This document shows positions 1-7,802 of a DNA stretch of 33,122 nt, in pieces (the stretch's first letter is position 1; the number at the start of each line of letters is the position of its first letter). The stretch spans positions 1 through 33,122 of the forward strand of contig JADHNL010000011.1 of the NCBI GenBank assembly GCA_016779525.1, in the 5' to 3' direction. The stretch is from SAR86 cluster bacterium (GTDB lineage: Bacteria > Pseudomonadota > Gammaproteobacteria > Magnimaribacterales > TMED112). A program made the translations under genes and the position numbers. The notes beneath the pieces are model-generated. The model saw only the letters and a list, made by a program, of their open reading frames with translations. It ran no database searches and was not told the DNA's origin.

Positions 1-1
1 T

Positions 2-505
2 AAGCAATATCTTGATTCAGAAACAGAAAAAATTGATGCTATGCACAACTTAATAGAATGGATACCAAAAAAAATTCCTAAACAAAAGTACGCTTCTATT
101 GTCCATGGTGATTACAGATTAGATAATATAATTTTCACCAATGATGATAAATGTCTAGCTATTCTAGATTGGGAACTTTCTACTATAGGAGATCCCTTAG
201 CTGATTTTGGTTACCATTGTATGTTGTGGGATATTGGCAATATCAGTGATGATGCTGCCAAAGAGAATGGCATCTTCACTCAAAAGGAATACGTAGATCT
301 GTATTTATCTCGCACCAATTTTGCACTGGATAGCGAATGGGAATTTTATATAATTTTTTCTCTGTTCAAGGTAGCAGGCATATGCCAGGGTATCCTTGGT
401 CGCGTCAGAGACGGAACTGCATCGAGTGATTTTGCTAAGCAGATGGGAGAACGAGCAAAGTTTTTTGCTGAACTTGGTTGGCAGAAAGCCAAAAGAATAA
501 CTTAA
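2..505 (+). CDS. APH/ACAD10-11-like phosphotransferase, 5' truncated by window edge
   Basis: The C-terminal part of a small-molecule kinase of the aminoglycoside phosphotransferase (APH) superfamily. The frame is open from base 2, so the gene begins outside the window; the first internal Met at 41 is not the real start. The catalytic Brenner motif HGDYRLDN is followed about 20 residues later by LDWELSTIGDPLADFG, the metal-binding Asp region with the GDPLxD pattern. That pattern is typical of the kinase-like proteins that accompany acyl-CoA dehydrogenases (ACAD10/11 type), which in characterised cases phosphorylate hydroxyacyl substrates. The substrate here is unknown. The stop overlaps the next start as TAATG, which suggests translational coupling to the DUF1338 gene. 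No signal peptide or membrane segment is visible in this part. The superfamily call is firm; the ACAD10/11-like placement is an inference from the GDPLxD motif. Confidence 0.85.
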   Translation, partial: KQYLDSETEKIDAMHNLIEWIPKKIPKQKYASIVHGDYRLDNIIFTNDDKCLAILDWELSTIGDPLADFGYHCMLWDIGNISDDAAKENGIFTQKEYVDLYLSRTNFALDSEWEFYIIFSLFKVAGICQGILGRVRDGTASSDFAKQMGERAKFFAELGWQKAKRIT

Positions 506-1281
506 TGGATATTACCACTTTAATAGACAAATTCTGGGAAAAATATACCTCCTATACTCCTTCAGCAAAAAAAATACATCGTTTATTTGGTGAAAAAATT
601 ACCAATGATCACATAGCCTTTCGTACTCTAAACCTTCCTGGAACATCAATCGAAAATCAAAAAGAATATCTGCTTCAATATGGCTATCAGGAAAAAGGAC
701 AGTACGATTTTAAAGTTAAAAAATTAAAAGCAATACATCTCGAGAATGTGGATGAGACGATACCAAAAATTTTTCTTTCTGAACTCCTATTAGAACAATT
801 TAGTAACAACCTTCAGGAAATATTTCATAAGATTTTCAGAGAAAAATCTATTGCTAGTGAGGATTTGTTAATGGCGGGAAGAAGTTGGGAGATAAATCAC
901 AATGAGTATTTTCAGCTTGCAGAGGAATCAGAATATGCATCATGGCTATATGTTTGGGGCTTTTGTCCAAATCACTTCACTGTATCAGTAAATCATCTCA
1001 ACAATTATAAAAGCTTAGAAGAGGTAAATAATTTGATTAAAGAAAATGGTTATAAACTCAATGAATCTGGAGGCGAAATAAAAGGAACTCCAGAAGAGTT
1101 ATTAGAACAGTCGTCAATTATTGCTGATCTCCAAAAAGTAGATTTTTCAGGCACTATTTGTGATGTGCCCAGTTGTTATTATGAGTTTGCAAAAAGATAT
1201 GAAACTAAAGATGGAGAAATATATCAAGGCTTCATAGCTAAATCAGCTGATAAAATATTTGAAAGCACTAATAGAACTTAA
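505..1281 (+). CDS. DUF1338 (2-oxoadipate dioxygenase/decarboxylase-like) protein
   Basis: A 258-residue protein of the DUF1338 family, whose characterised member HglS is an Fe(II) 2-oxoadipate dioxygenase/decarboxylase. The N-terminal NDHIAFRTL segment (His36, Arg40) matches the family's metal His and substrate-binding Arg. The central PNHFTVSVN supplies a second metal His, and the late SCYYEFAKR a candidate metal Glu. At about 260 residues it belongs to the short form rather than the roughly 450-residue HglS form, so the exact substrate should not be assumed. I chose the ATG at 505, which overlaps the previous stop by one base. An upstream TTG at 478 would add nine residues inside the previous gene and is less likely. 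The gene converges with folK. Confidence 0.8.
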   Translation: MDITTLIDKFWEKYTSYTPSAKKIHRLFGEKITNDHIAFRTLNLPGTSIENQKEYLLQYGYQEKGQYDFKVKKLKAIHLENVDETIPKIFLSELLLEQFSNNLQEIFHKIFREKSIASEDLLMAGRSWEINHNEYFQLAEESEYASWLYVWGFCPNHFTVSVNHLNNYKSLEEVNNLIKENGYKLNESGGEIKGTPEELLEQSSIIADLQKVDFSGTICDVPSCYYEFAKRYETKDGEIYQGFIAKSADKIFESTNRT

Positions 1282-1300
1282 GAAATTCATATTATATGAA
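1280..1300 (-). terminator. Weak hairpin between convergent DUF1338 gene and folK
   Basis: TTCATAT-T-ATATGAA is a perfect inverted repeat (1286-1300) in the 23-bp gap between two convergent stops. Read on the minus strand it is followed by TTTCTT, so it could end the tsaD-folB-folK transcript. The stem is AT-rich and weak; this is a suggestion only. Confidence 0.3.
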
Positions 1301-1304
1301 GAGA

Positions 1305-1721
1305 TTAAAAAAGTTGCTCTACATTTTTAAGCTCAAAGTATGGTGTTCCTACAAAAGTTCTTTTCTTAATTTCAGGGTCGGGAAATTTCTTCCCATTAAT
1401 TTTACCCTCAAAACCATTCCAATCAATTATATCTAGATCCAATGTTCTTGACGTAAATTTATTGTTAGGATCCCTTATTCTTCCGCATTTTGATTCTATA
1501 TGTTTTAACGTCTCTTCAACTTCTGAAAAATCTTTGGCACTTTCCATAAGTATTACTAGGTTTATAAAATTATCTCCTTCCATTCCATAAGGTTCTGATT
1601 CATAGTAACTGCTTTTTTTAACTATATTTATGTCTGGATGTGCATGGATTTTAGATAAACCTGCTTTTATATTTGCTTCTGGATTAATATTTGAGCCAAC
1701 CAATACATAGAATTTATTCAT
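1305..1721 (-). CDS. folK: 2-amino-4-hydroxy-6-hydroxymethyldihydropteridine pyrophosphokinase
   Basis: FolK transfers pyrophosphate from ATP to 6-hydroxymethyl-7,8-dihydropterin in folate synthesis, in the cytoplasm. Visible marks are the N-terminal VLVGSNINPEANI (the family GSNLG..-type start), SEPYGMEGDNFINLV in the middle, and the signature TSRTLDLDIIDWNG with the metal-binding Asp pair. At 138 residues it is shorter than the E. coli enzyme (about 160) and ends soon after the signature domain. I chose the ATG at 1721 because MNKFYVLVGSN matches the family N-terminus; the frame stays open upstream inside folB. The start overlaps the folB stop by eight bases (ATGAATAA), so folB, which makes the preceding intermediate, and folK are probably translationally coupled. 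Confidence 0.92.
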   Translation of the reverse strand: MNKFYVLVGSNINPEANIKAGLSKIHAHPDINIVKKSSYYESEPYGMEGDNFINLVILMESAKDFSEVEETLKHIESKCGRIRDPNNKFTSRTLDLDIIDWNGFEGKINGKKFPDPEIKKRTFVGTPYFELKNVEQLF

Positions 1722-2085
1722 ATGAGCTTTTGTTTCTCTCGATAATAACTCCAACATCTTTGGAATAACGTAAAGCACCAGGCTTTGAGACTCTTAGCCT
1801 TATTTCTGCGATGTTGAAATCTTTAATGACCATCTCTGCAATTTTTTCGGCGAATGTTTCAAGAAGTTCAAATTTATTGCTTTCAACAAAGGCAATAATT
1901 GCTTTGGTAATGCTTTTATAGTCGGTTGTGGCCTCAATGGCATCTGCTGCTGCAGCTTTTTTATTGTCATGGGGTATTTCGTAAGAAATGCTGACTTCTT
2001 GTTTAATTTTCTTTTCCCAGTCGAATATTCCAATAGTAGCTTTCACTCTTAAATCTTCGACGTAAATCTTATCTCCCTTAAGCAT
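1714..2085 (-). CDS. folB: Dihydroneopterin aldolase
   Basis: FolB converts 7,8-dihydroneopterin to 6-hydroxymethyl-dihydropterin and glycolaldehyde, the step before FolK. The N-terminal KIYVEDLRVKATIGIFDWE carries the family start (the I-x-G-x-x-x-W-E pattern; the Glu is substrate-binding). TTDYKSITKAI, FELLETFAEKIAEMV and the C-terminal RLRVSKPGALRYSKDVGV complete the T-fold; the Lys in VSKPGAL corresponds to the catalytic Lys. The protein is 123 residues, a normal length. The ATG at 2085 overlaps the tsaD stop by eight bases; a longer reading with 11 extra residues exists but does not match the family. It is the middle gene of an overlapping tsaD-folB-folK set. Confidence 0.92.
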   Translation of the reverse strand: MLKGDKIYVEDLRVKATIGIFDWEKKIKQEVSISYEIPHDNKKAAAADAIEATTDYKSITKAIIAFVESNKFELLETFAEKIAEMVIKDFNIAEIRLRVSKPGALRYSKDVGVIIERNKSSYE

Positions 2086-3082
2086 AAAGTTCTCCCAGCG
2101 GCCATCTTGGACGAGCAAAGTTAGTTTGATGGCTTTTTAAATTAAATTTTTTCCTAATATATCCAGCATAAGCTATCATTGCAGCATTGTCGGTGCAAAA
2201 TTCTAAACTGGGGTACAAAACTTCGATGTTACTCTCGGCACTTAATAGCTGCAATCTTTCGCGTAGGTTTTTGTTGGCTGCAACTCCACCAGAGCAAATA
2301 AGTCTTTGATGGCCAGTATCCTCAAGCGCCCAAGCAACTTTTTTCGTTAAAACATCAATCACAGCTTCCTGGAAAGATGCAGCAATATCTGCATAATCTG
2401 ACTCGTCTGAATCATTCACTGTGTAAAGTACAGAAGTTTTAAGACCACTAAAGCTAAAATTATAATTTCTATCTTTGGTTAAAGCTCTTGGAAATTTAAA
2501 CCTACTAGAGTCTCCACTATCAGCCAATTTTGAAACTTTTGGTCCGCCAGGGTATTCAAGATTGAGCAACTTACCAACTTTATCAAATGCTTCACCACAC
2601 GCATCATCAATTGTCTCACCAATAATTGTGTAATCACCATATGACTTACAATCTATAATTTGAGTATGGCCTCCTGACACCAGCAAACATAAATATGGTG
2701 GAGGCACATCTTTATCTTCCAGGCCGGGTGCTAGAATATGGCCCTCTAAGTGATGTATTGGTAAGATTTCTATACTTTTTGTCTTTGCAATTGTTTTGGC
2801 TACTGTCTCGCCAACCATCAGTGAACCTATCAAGCCTGGGCCAACGGTATATGCAATCAAATCTATATTCTCAAGGGAAAGATTTAGCTCACTCAAAAGC
2901 TTTTCAAGTAGTTTGATTATCTTTACGCTGTGGTCTCTAGCTGCAATTTCAGGTATTACACCACCGTACTCGGTAAATAGGTCTATTTGAGAATTAACCT
3001 TATGCCCAAGCAGGCCTTTTTCTGAGCAATAGACTGCTACTCCAGTCTCGTCGCAAGAACTTTCAATGCCTAAAACTTTCAT
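2078..3082 (-). CDS. tsaD: tRNA N6-threonylcarbamoyladenosine transferase subunit TsaD
   Basis: TsaD, with TsaB and TsaE, transfers the threonylcarbamoyl group from TC-AMP to A37 of ANN-decoding tRNAs. The 334-residue chain is the usual bacterial length. It begins MKVLGIESSCDET (ASKHA fold phosphate loop) and has the metal-binding HHLEGH at 110-115, LLVSGGHTQI, GEAFDKVGKLL, and the C-terminal SGGVAANKNLRERL and TDNAAMIAY nucleotide-binding segments. The gene is divergent from rpsU across 43 bp and is the first gene of tsaD-folB-folK. The tsaD/rpsU divergent pairing is classical in gammaproteobacteria, where dnaG and rpoD normally follow rpsU; here they do not. Confidence 0.97.
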   Translation of the reverse strand: MKVLGIESSCDETGVAVYCSEKGLLGHKVNSQIDLFTEYGGVIPEIAARDHSVKIIKLLEKLLSELNLSLENIDLIAYTVGPGLIGSLMVGETVAKTIAKTKSIEILPIHHLEGHILAPGLEDKDVPPPYLCLLVSGGHTQIIDCKSYGDYTIIGETIDDACGEAFDKVGKLLNLEYPGGPKVSKLADSGDSSRFKFPRALTKDRNYNFSFSGLKTSVLYTVNDSDESDYADIAASFQEAVIDVLTKKVAWALEDTGHQRLICSGGVAANKNLRERLQLLSAESNIEVLYPSLEFCTDNAAMIAYAGYIRKKFNLKSHQTNFARPRWPLGELYA

Positions 3083-3085
3083 TTG

Positions 3086-3113
3086 TTGATTCTTTTGTAA
3101 TTATCCTTAAAAT
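3086..3113 (+). promoter_or_regulatory. Candidate sigma70 promoter for rpsU
   Basis: TTGATT (3086-3091), a 16-bp spacer and TAAAAT (3108-3113) resemble -35 and -10 boxes. Transcription would start near 3120, only about six bases before the rpsU ATG at 3126. No Shine-Dalgarno sequence precedes that ATG, which fits a leaderless or nearly leaderless message. Confidence 0.5.
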
Positions 3114-3125
3114 ACACGTTACATT

Positions 3126-3335
3126 ATGCCAAGTATAAAAATTAAAGAAACTGAATCTTTTGATGTAGGTTTAAGAAAATTCAGACGAGCTTGTGAAAGA
3201 GCAGGCATTGTCACGGAAATAAGAAAAAGAGAATTCTTTGAGAAACCTACTGAAGAAAGAAAAAGAAAAGCTGCAGCAGCAGTAAAGAGAAACTACAAAA
3301 GAGTAATGAAAGACTCTTTTGCTAAACTCAAATAA
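3126..3335 (+). CDS. rpsU: 30S ribosomal protein S21
   Basis: A small basic protein of 69 residues bound near the 3' end of 16S rRNA in the 30S subunit, where it helps initiation. The sequence is typical S21: the N-terminal [23 protein letters not shown], the [19 protein letters not shown] basic helix, and a short lysine-rich tail. The ATG at 3126 has no visible Shine-Dalgarno and lies close to the predicted promoter, so translation is probably leaderless-like. yqeY follows after two bases. In the classical macromolecular synthesis operon rpsU is followed by dnaG and rpoD; their place is taken here by yqeY alone. Confidence 0.96.
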   Translation: MPSIKIKETESFDVGLRKFRRACERAGIVTEIRKREFFEKPTEERKRKAAAAVKRNYKRVMKDSFAKLK

Positions 3336-3337
3336 AT

Positions 3338-3781
3338 TTGTCTGATACTTTCAATCAAATAAAAGATGATCTTAAGCAAGCGATGATTGCTAAAGATGTC
3401 TTTGTTAGAGATACCCTGCGTCTTGTAACCTCAGAAGTCAAAAGGTTTGAAGTCGATAATCGAGTTGAAGTTACTCAGGAAGAGATTGTTGTGATTTTAA
3501 AGAGGATGGCAAAACAAAGAAAAGATTCCATTGATCAATACATGGCTGGTGCTAGAGCTGATCTTGCAGAAGTTGAACAAAAAGAACTAGATCTAATTAA
3601 TCAATATTTACCAGAATCATTAAGTGGAGCTGCTCTCAAAGATGCAGTAAAGATAATTATTGAAGATTTGGGCCTCAGTGAAATAAAAGACATGGGGCAA
3701 GCAATGAAAGAGATCAAGCTCAGACATCCCGATGCCGAAATGTCTGAGGCTAGCTCTGCAGTTAAAGAACTACTCTCTTGA
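3338..3781 (+). CDS. yqeY: GatB/YqeY domain protein
   Basis: A 147-residue free-standing YqeY protein, related to the C-terminal tRNA-binding domain of the amidotransferase subunit GatB. Its exact role is unsettled; an effect on tRNA or mischarged tRNA is usually proposed. Family marks are DTLRLVTSEVKRFEVD near the N-terminus, KRMAKQRKDSIDQY, the LDLINQYLPESLS segment, and the terminal helical part MGQAMKEIKLRHPDAE. The start is a TTG two bases after the rpsU stop. I accept it because the first in-frame ATG would remove the conserved first helix. The last 12 bases overlap the convergent amidohydrolase gene. Confidence 0.9.
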   Translation: MSDTFNQIKDDLKQAMIAKDVFVRDTLRLVTSEVKRFEVDNRVEVTQEEIVVILKRMAKQRKDSIDQYMAGARADLAEVEQKELDLINQYLPESLSGAALKDAVKIIIEDLGLSEIKDMGQAMKEIKLRHPDAEMSEASSAVKELLS

Positions 3782-5044
3782 TCTATACGAGTTAGGTAGG
3801 TCTTTTTCTTTAGTGTATCTGTCGGTTAATTCTTCATATCTATTTGACAGATCTTGCTCAACACCATCGATTAATACTTTTTCAACAAACGATGTTAGTT
3901 CCAATGGATCTGCATCCCAAATAGCTATGTCGCCTTCAAAACCTACCGATACCTGGCCCACATCCACTAAACCAAAAATATCTGCAGGGTTTTTGGTAAT
4001 AGCATTTAGAGCTTCATTGTAAGGAACTCCCATGGCTACTGCATTCCCGGCAGATTGAGTAGCAAGATATGCATTATGTGATCCTGCTCCCTGATTGTAG
4101 TAAAAAGCCATTTTTACACCAGCAGCATTTAGTCTGGCTACGTTCTCGTAGGTTGCATTAAGAGAATCAAAAGAGCCAGGAATGTTATTCAAAGGATCCA
4201 GCACAACAGGAACACCAGCTTTGGCAATTTCATCTGCGACCATATGTGCCTCATTTGCTTCCCATAGAATTAATTCTATGCCTTCAGTATCAGCAAACTT
4301 AATCACATTAAGTATATCTGTCGCTTTGTTGACCCTGACAACCAAAGGCAATTCGTTACTTAGAAGTTTTCTTATTGCCACCAAATCCCTGTTTGTAAAT
4401 TGGTAATCGTTTTGCGTGCCAAAGAAAAACTGAATATTATCTGTTTCATAGTTGGCCTTATCTTCAGGTCTATTTCGCACAAAATCCATAAGGTCAGACA
4501 TGAACTGAAGTTCGGCAGCTCTTGAATCTCCTCGGGATTGGCCATAACTTGTCAATACTGCAAGAGGACCTTGTTTCTTCTGCTTCCAACCGTTATTAAT
4601 TTTAGTGTGGCTAAGCAGTCCTGAAAAATATCCGGATGCACCAGGAATATGAACAGTCGATGTAACTCCCTTTGATCTATTTAGCCTGACCGCTTGTGAA
4701 AAAGGGTTGTATGCTTTTGAAGGATCAAAGCCTGCGTTGTAAATATCTGAAGAATTATCATTGGTTTCACTTAAAGCGCCAATCTCTAATAACCCTAGGG
4801 AGGAAAAAACAACAAGACCTGGGGTAATGTACTTGCCATCAGCATATATCGTTTTACCTGTAACTCCATCATCAATTTGGTCTTCAATGCTAACGATTTT
4901 GCCTTCTTCGATTAAAAGATCTTTTTTAACAAATCCTTGATCTGGTAAGAAAACATTTCCACCTTTAACTAAAACTGAATTTTCAGTATCAGCAAGGGAT
5001 AGATAACTAAAGCCTAAAATTAAAATTAAATAAAAATATTTCAT
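3770..5044 (-). CDS. Exported amidohydrolase-family protein lacking the metal site
   Basis: A 424-residue protein of the amidohydrolase (imidazolonepropionase-like) fold with a Sec signal peptide (MKYFYLILILGFSYLSLA, then DT), so probably periplasmic. The N-terminal beta-sandwich part (NVFLPDQGFVKKDLLIEEGKI) and the C-terminal NPADIFGL, VGFEGDIAIWDADPLE parts are normal for the family. However, the HxH metal motif that should follow PGL is replaced by VFSSLG (residues 79-84), and the later His and Asp ligands are not apparent. I infer a catalytically dead or altered partner of the neighbouring amidohydrolase. The ATG at 5044 overlaps that gene's stop as ATGA, which implies coupled synthesis, perhaps as a hetero-oligomer. 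Substrate unknown. Confidence 0.8.
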   Translation of the reverse strand: MKYFYLILILGFSYLSLADTENSVLVKGGNVFLPDQGFVKKDLLIEEGKIVSIEDQIDDGVTGKTIYADGKYITPGLVVFSSLGLLEIGALSETNDNSSDIYNAGFDPSKAYNPFSQAVRLNRSKGVTSTVHIPGASGYFSGLLSHTKINNGWKQKKQGPLAVLTSYGQSRGDSRAAELQFMSDLMDFVRNRPEDKANYETDNIQFFFGTQNDYQFTNRDLVAIRKLLSNELPLVVRVNKATDILNVIKFADTEGIELILWEANEAHMVADEIAKAGVPVVLDPLNNIPGSFDSLNATYENVARLNAAGVKMAFYYNQGAGSHNAYLATQSAGNAVAMGVPYNEALNAITKNPADIFGLVDVGQVSVGFEGDIAIWDADPLELTSFVEKVLIDGVEQDLSNRYEELTDRYTKEKDLPNSYRSRE

Positions 5045-6423
5045 CACTCTCCCTCCCACTCTTTTACACCTAAATCAAAATCAGTATGAGGCATAAATTG
5101 CGTTGCTTTATCAAATGCTAAAGCTCCATCAATAAATACGTGTTCCGCCTTTGTATATACGCTAAATGGATTGCCATCCCAAATAACAATGTCAGCATTT
5201 TTGCCAGCTTCTAAGGTTCCAGTTTGATCAAGTATCCCAGCAGCTTTTGCAGGATTTTGTGTGATCCAAGTCATGGCTCTGGCTTCAGAAATATTAAATC
5301 CAGCTTTATTTCCAGCTGCAAGTGCCTTTGCAGCTTCCTGATTCAATCTTTGAATACCGCTGGCACTATCAGAATGGACAATAGCACATCCTGTGCCATC
5401 TCTGGCTTGGTCTACAATTGCCACGTTAGCAATAGTCATATCATAAGCTTCATGTTTAAAGCCCCACCAGTCTGCCCACATTGCTGCACATACACCTTCA
5501 TCTGCTAGTAAGTCTGCAATTTTATATGCCTCCACCGCATGATGGAAGGTTGTAATCTTGTAATCAAATTCCTTAGAAATATTAATCATTGTTGCCATCT
5601 CATCTGCTCTGTAGCAGTGGTTTTGAATCAATATTTCACCATCAAGCACGCCCACCAATGTTTCATTTCTTAAATTTCTTGAACTTGGATCTTTTTCGAG
5701 AGATTTTTTGTATTTCTCTGCACCAATCCAAGCTTCTCGGTACCCCGCTACATTTCCCATTCTTGTAGATGGGCCTCTGGAGCTATAAACTCTTTTTGGA
5801 TTTTCACCACAAGCCATTTTTAAGGTATGCGGTGCGTCTGGAAATTTCATTGCAGTAACAGTATTTGCTGATACATTCTTTAGAGTAACGCCTCGGCCAC
5901 CAAAAAGGTTTGCCGATCCAGGCAACACATGAAAGCTTGTGACACCTCCAGCAAGAGCTAGCTTGTATTGTGGGTCTTGTGACCAAACACTATGTTCAGC
6001 CCAGACTTCAGCAGTAACAGGGCTTGTCGCTTCATTACCATCACTACTTGTTCTTACTCCCGGAGCAGGATAGACACCCATATGTGAATGTATATCGATT
6101 ATCCCTGGTGAAACATACTTACCAGTACCATCAATCTCTTTAGCATCAACTTGTAGATTCATGCCCAATGCCTGAATTTTTCCGTCAGAAAAATGAACAT
6201 CGTAGTTTTCGTACATGTTTCCGAGACCATCAAATATTGTTGCATTTCTAATCACAGCATTCTCAGAACTTAGTGGAACATATGTAGAACCATATGTACC
6301 ATGTGTGTCATTGTTAAATTTCGTTACAGAGCCTTCTGCCTCATCTTGCATTGATGGAAATGAATCGTTAGAACATCCAAATAAAACAAGGAGCAAAAGG
6401 CTTAAAAATAATTTTCTTATCAT
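5044..6423 (-). CDS. Lipoprotein amidohydrolase with intact metal motifs
   Basis: A 459-residue amidohydrolase that is probably a membrane-anchored lipoprotein: the signal peptide ends in the lipobox LFGC with Cys17. The metal-binding IDIHSHMG motif is intact (His112, His114). Further candidate ligands are TTFHHAVEAYK (around 292-301), WGFKHEAYD (His324) and AIVHSDSASG (His350, Asp352). The C-terminal TLEAGKNADIVIWDGNPFS is the usual end of the family. The substrate cannot be read from sequence; relatives hydrolyse dipeptides, imidazolones or lactams. It is the upstream member of a two-gene unit with the metal-less paralogue, and is divergent from rph across only 36 bp. Confidence 0.85.
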   Translation of the reverse strand: MIRKLFLSLLLLVLFGCSNDSFPSMQDEAEGSVTKFNNDTHGTYGSTYVPLSSENAVIRNATIFDGLGNMYENYDVHFSDGKIQALGMNLQVDAKEIDGTGKYVSPGIIDIHSHMGVYPAPGVRTSSDGNEATSPVTAEVWAEHSVWSQDPQYKLALAGGVTSFHVLPGSANLFGGRGVTLKNVSANTVTAMKFPDAPHTLKMACGENPKRVYSSRGPSTRMGNVAGYREAWIGAEKYKKSLEKDPSSRNLRNETLVGVLDGEILIQNHCYRADEMATMINISKEFDYKITTFHHAVEAYKIADLLADEGVCAAMWADWWGFKHEAYDMTIANVAIVDQARDGTGCAIVHSDSASGIQRLNQEAAKALAAGNKAGFNISEARAMTWITQNPAKAAGILDQTGTLEAGKNADIVIWDGNPFSVYTKAEHVFIDGALAFDKATQFMPHTDFDLGVKEWEGE

Positions 6424-6443
6424 CTTTAATATCCCTTTGAATG

Positions 6444-6449
6444 TATAAT
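6444..6449 (+). promoter_or_regulatory. Consensus -10 box for rph-pyrE-ribE
   Basis: A perfect TATAAT lies in the 36-bp gap between the amidohydrolase start (6423, minus) and rph (6460, plus). The -35 region would fall inside the amidohydrolase gene start and is a weak match. Transcription would begin about four bases before the rph ATG, and no Shine-Dalgarno is visible, so the message is probably leaderless. Confidence 0.5.
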
Positions 6450-6459
6450 ATTAGCAAAT

Positions 6460-7173
6460 ATGAGTTCACAAAGAATAGATAAAAGAAAAAATAATCAACT
6501 TAGAGAAGTTAGCATTATTCCTGGATTTAATATTCACTCTGAGGGATCTGCCTTGATCAAGTTTGGCAACACTCATGTGGTATGTAACGCAACAGTTGAA
6601 AAGGCAATACCCAGATGGATGCAGGACAAAAAAACCGGATGGATCACAGCAGAATATGGCATGCTACCAAGATCCACAAACGAACGCATGGCAAGAGAAG
6701 CTCAGAGAGGCAAACAATCGGGTCGCACACAAGAGATACAAAGGCTTATCGGTAGATCGCTAAGACAAGTTGTAAACCTTGATCAACTCACAGGATATAC
6801 AATCACTGTAGACTGCGATGTTCTTCAAGCCGATGGAGGAACAAGGACTGCATCAATTACTGGTGGTACCGTAGCACTGTGCATGGCACTTAAAAAGATA
6901 TCAAAAGAAAATGCAATAAACAGCTTGGTTGCCGCAATAAGCGTAGGTACATTTGATAACGAGTTAATTCTCGACCTGAACTATCACGAAGATAGCCAAG
7001 CTCAAGCCGATGTAAATATTGTTATGAATGAAAAACTCGAGCTAATCGAGGTTCAAGGCACAGCTGAAGAAAAAGCTTTTAGCAAAAAAGAATTTTATAC
7101 TCTACTTGATATGGCAGAAGCAGGCATTAAAGACTTGATACAACTGCAAAAGAAAACCATAGAAGCGCTGTGA
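6460..7173 (+). CDS. rph: Ribonuclease PH
   Basis: A phosphorolytic 3'-5' exoribonuclease that trims tRNA 3' ends, forming a hexameric ring in the cytoplasm. The 237-residue length is standard. The N-terminal MSSQRIDKRKNNQLREVSI, GWITAEYGMLPRSTNER, and the phosphate-binding RSGRTQEIQRLIGRSLR match the family closely. CDVLQADGGTRTASITGG and EDSQAQADVNIVMN provide the later conserved blocks, including the catalytic Asp residues. Unlike the truncated rph of E. coli K-12, this gene appears complete. Its stop overlaps pyrE as GTGA, the same rph-pyrE order seen in many gammaproteobacteria. Confidence 0.97.
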   Translation: MSSQRIDKRKNNQLREVSIIPGFNIHSEGSALIKFGNTHVVCNATVEKAIPRWMQDKKTGWITAEYGMLPRSTNERMAREAQRGKQSGRTQEIQRLIGRSLRQVVNLDQLTGYTITVDCDVLQADGGTRTASITGGTVALCMALKKISKENAINSLVAAISVGTFDNELILDLNYHEDSQAQADVNIVMNEKLELIEVQGTAEEKAFSKKEFYTLLDMAEAGIKDLIQLQKKTIEAL

Positions 7174-7802
7174 AAGATTTTCAGTTAAGATTCATCAAAC
7201 TGGCTATAGAATCTAAAGCTCTACAATTTGGTGACTTTACCCTAAAATCCGGCCGCAATAGCCCATATTTTTTCAATGCCTCAGCTCTTTTAAGCTTTGG
7301 TCATATTTCAGAACTTTCAGAAATACTTCTATTGAAAACCAAAGATTTGAATATTAAGTTTGATATGATTTTTGGGCCTGCTTACAAAGGTATTTTTTTA
7401 GGTTCGCTACTTGCAGCTGAGTTAAGCAAACAATCTTCAATGCCAGTATGTTTCAACAGAAAAGAGGTTAAGAATCATGGCGAAGGTGGCTCACTAATTG
7501 GTGCCACACCAAATGGCAGGGTTTTAATTATTGATGATGTTTTATCATCAGGACTAGCTATTACTGAGGCATGCGACTACTTGGCTCCTTTTGATGTAGA
7601 TATAGCTGGAGCACTTGTAACTCTTAACAGGCAAGAAAAGGGACAGGACTCTGATCAAATGGCAGCCGATGAATTAAGAGAAAAGGGTACAGAAATTTTT
7701 CAAATAATATCATTGGATGATTTAATCAATGCAGAGTCTCTCATCGATAAAACCAATTTGATTAAGATGCAGGAGTATCGCGAAATATACCAAGGAGTAT
7801 AA
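7170..7802 (+). CDS. pyrE: Orotate phosphoribosyltransferase
   Basis: PyrE joins orotate to PRPP, giving OMP, in pyrimidine synthesis. The 210-residue protein has the family N-terminal FGDFTLKSGRNSPYFFN, the flexible-loop segment FNRKEVKNHGEGG (catalytic Lys and His), and the PRPP-binding motif VLIIDDVLSSGLA. The start is a GTG at 7170 overlapping the rph stop by four bases. It matches the family N-terminus (MKDFQLRFIKLAIESKALQFG), so GTG is preferred over any later Met. The stop overlaps the ribE start by one base (TAATG). In E. coli rph-pyrE, expression is set by attenuation after rph; no terminator can fit here. Confidence 0.97.
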   Translation: MKDFQLRFIKLAIESKALQFGDFTLKSGRNSPYFFNASALLSFGHISELSEILLLKTKDLNIKFDMIFGPAYKGIFLGSLLAAELSKQSSMPVCFNRKEVKNHGEGGSLIGATPNGRVLIIDDVLSSGLAITEACDYLAPFDVDIAGALVTLNRQEKGQDSDQMAADELREKGTEIFQIISLDDLINAESLIDKTNLIKMQEYREIYQGV

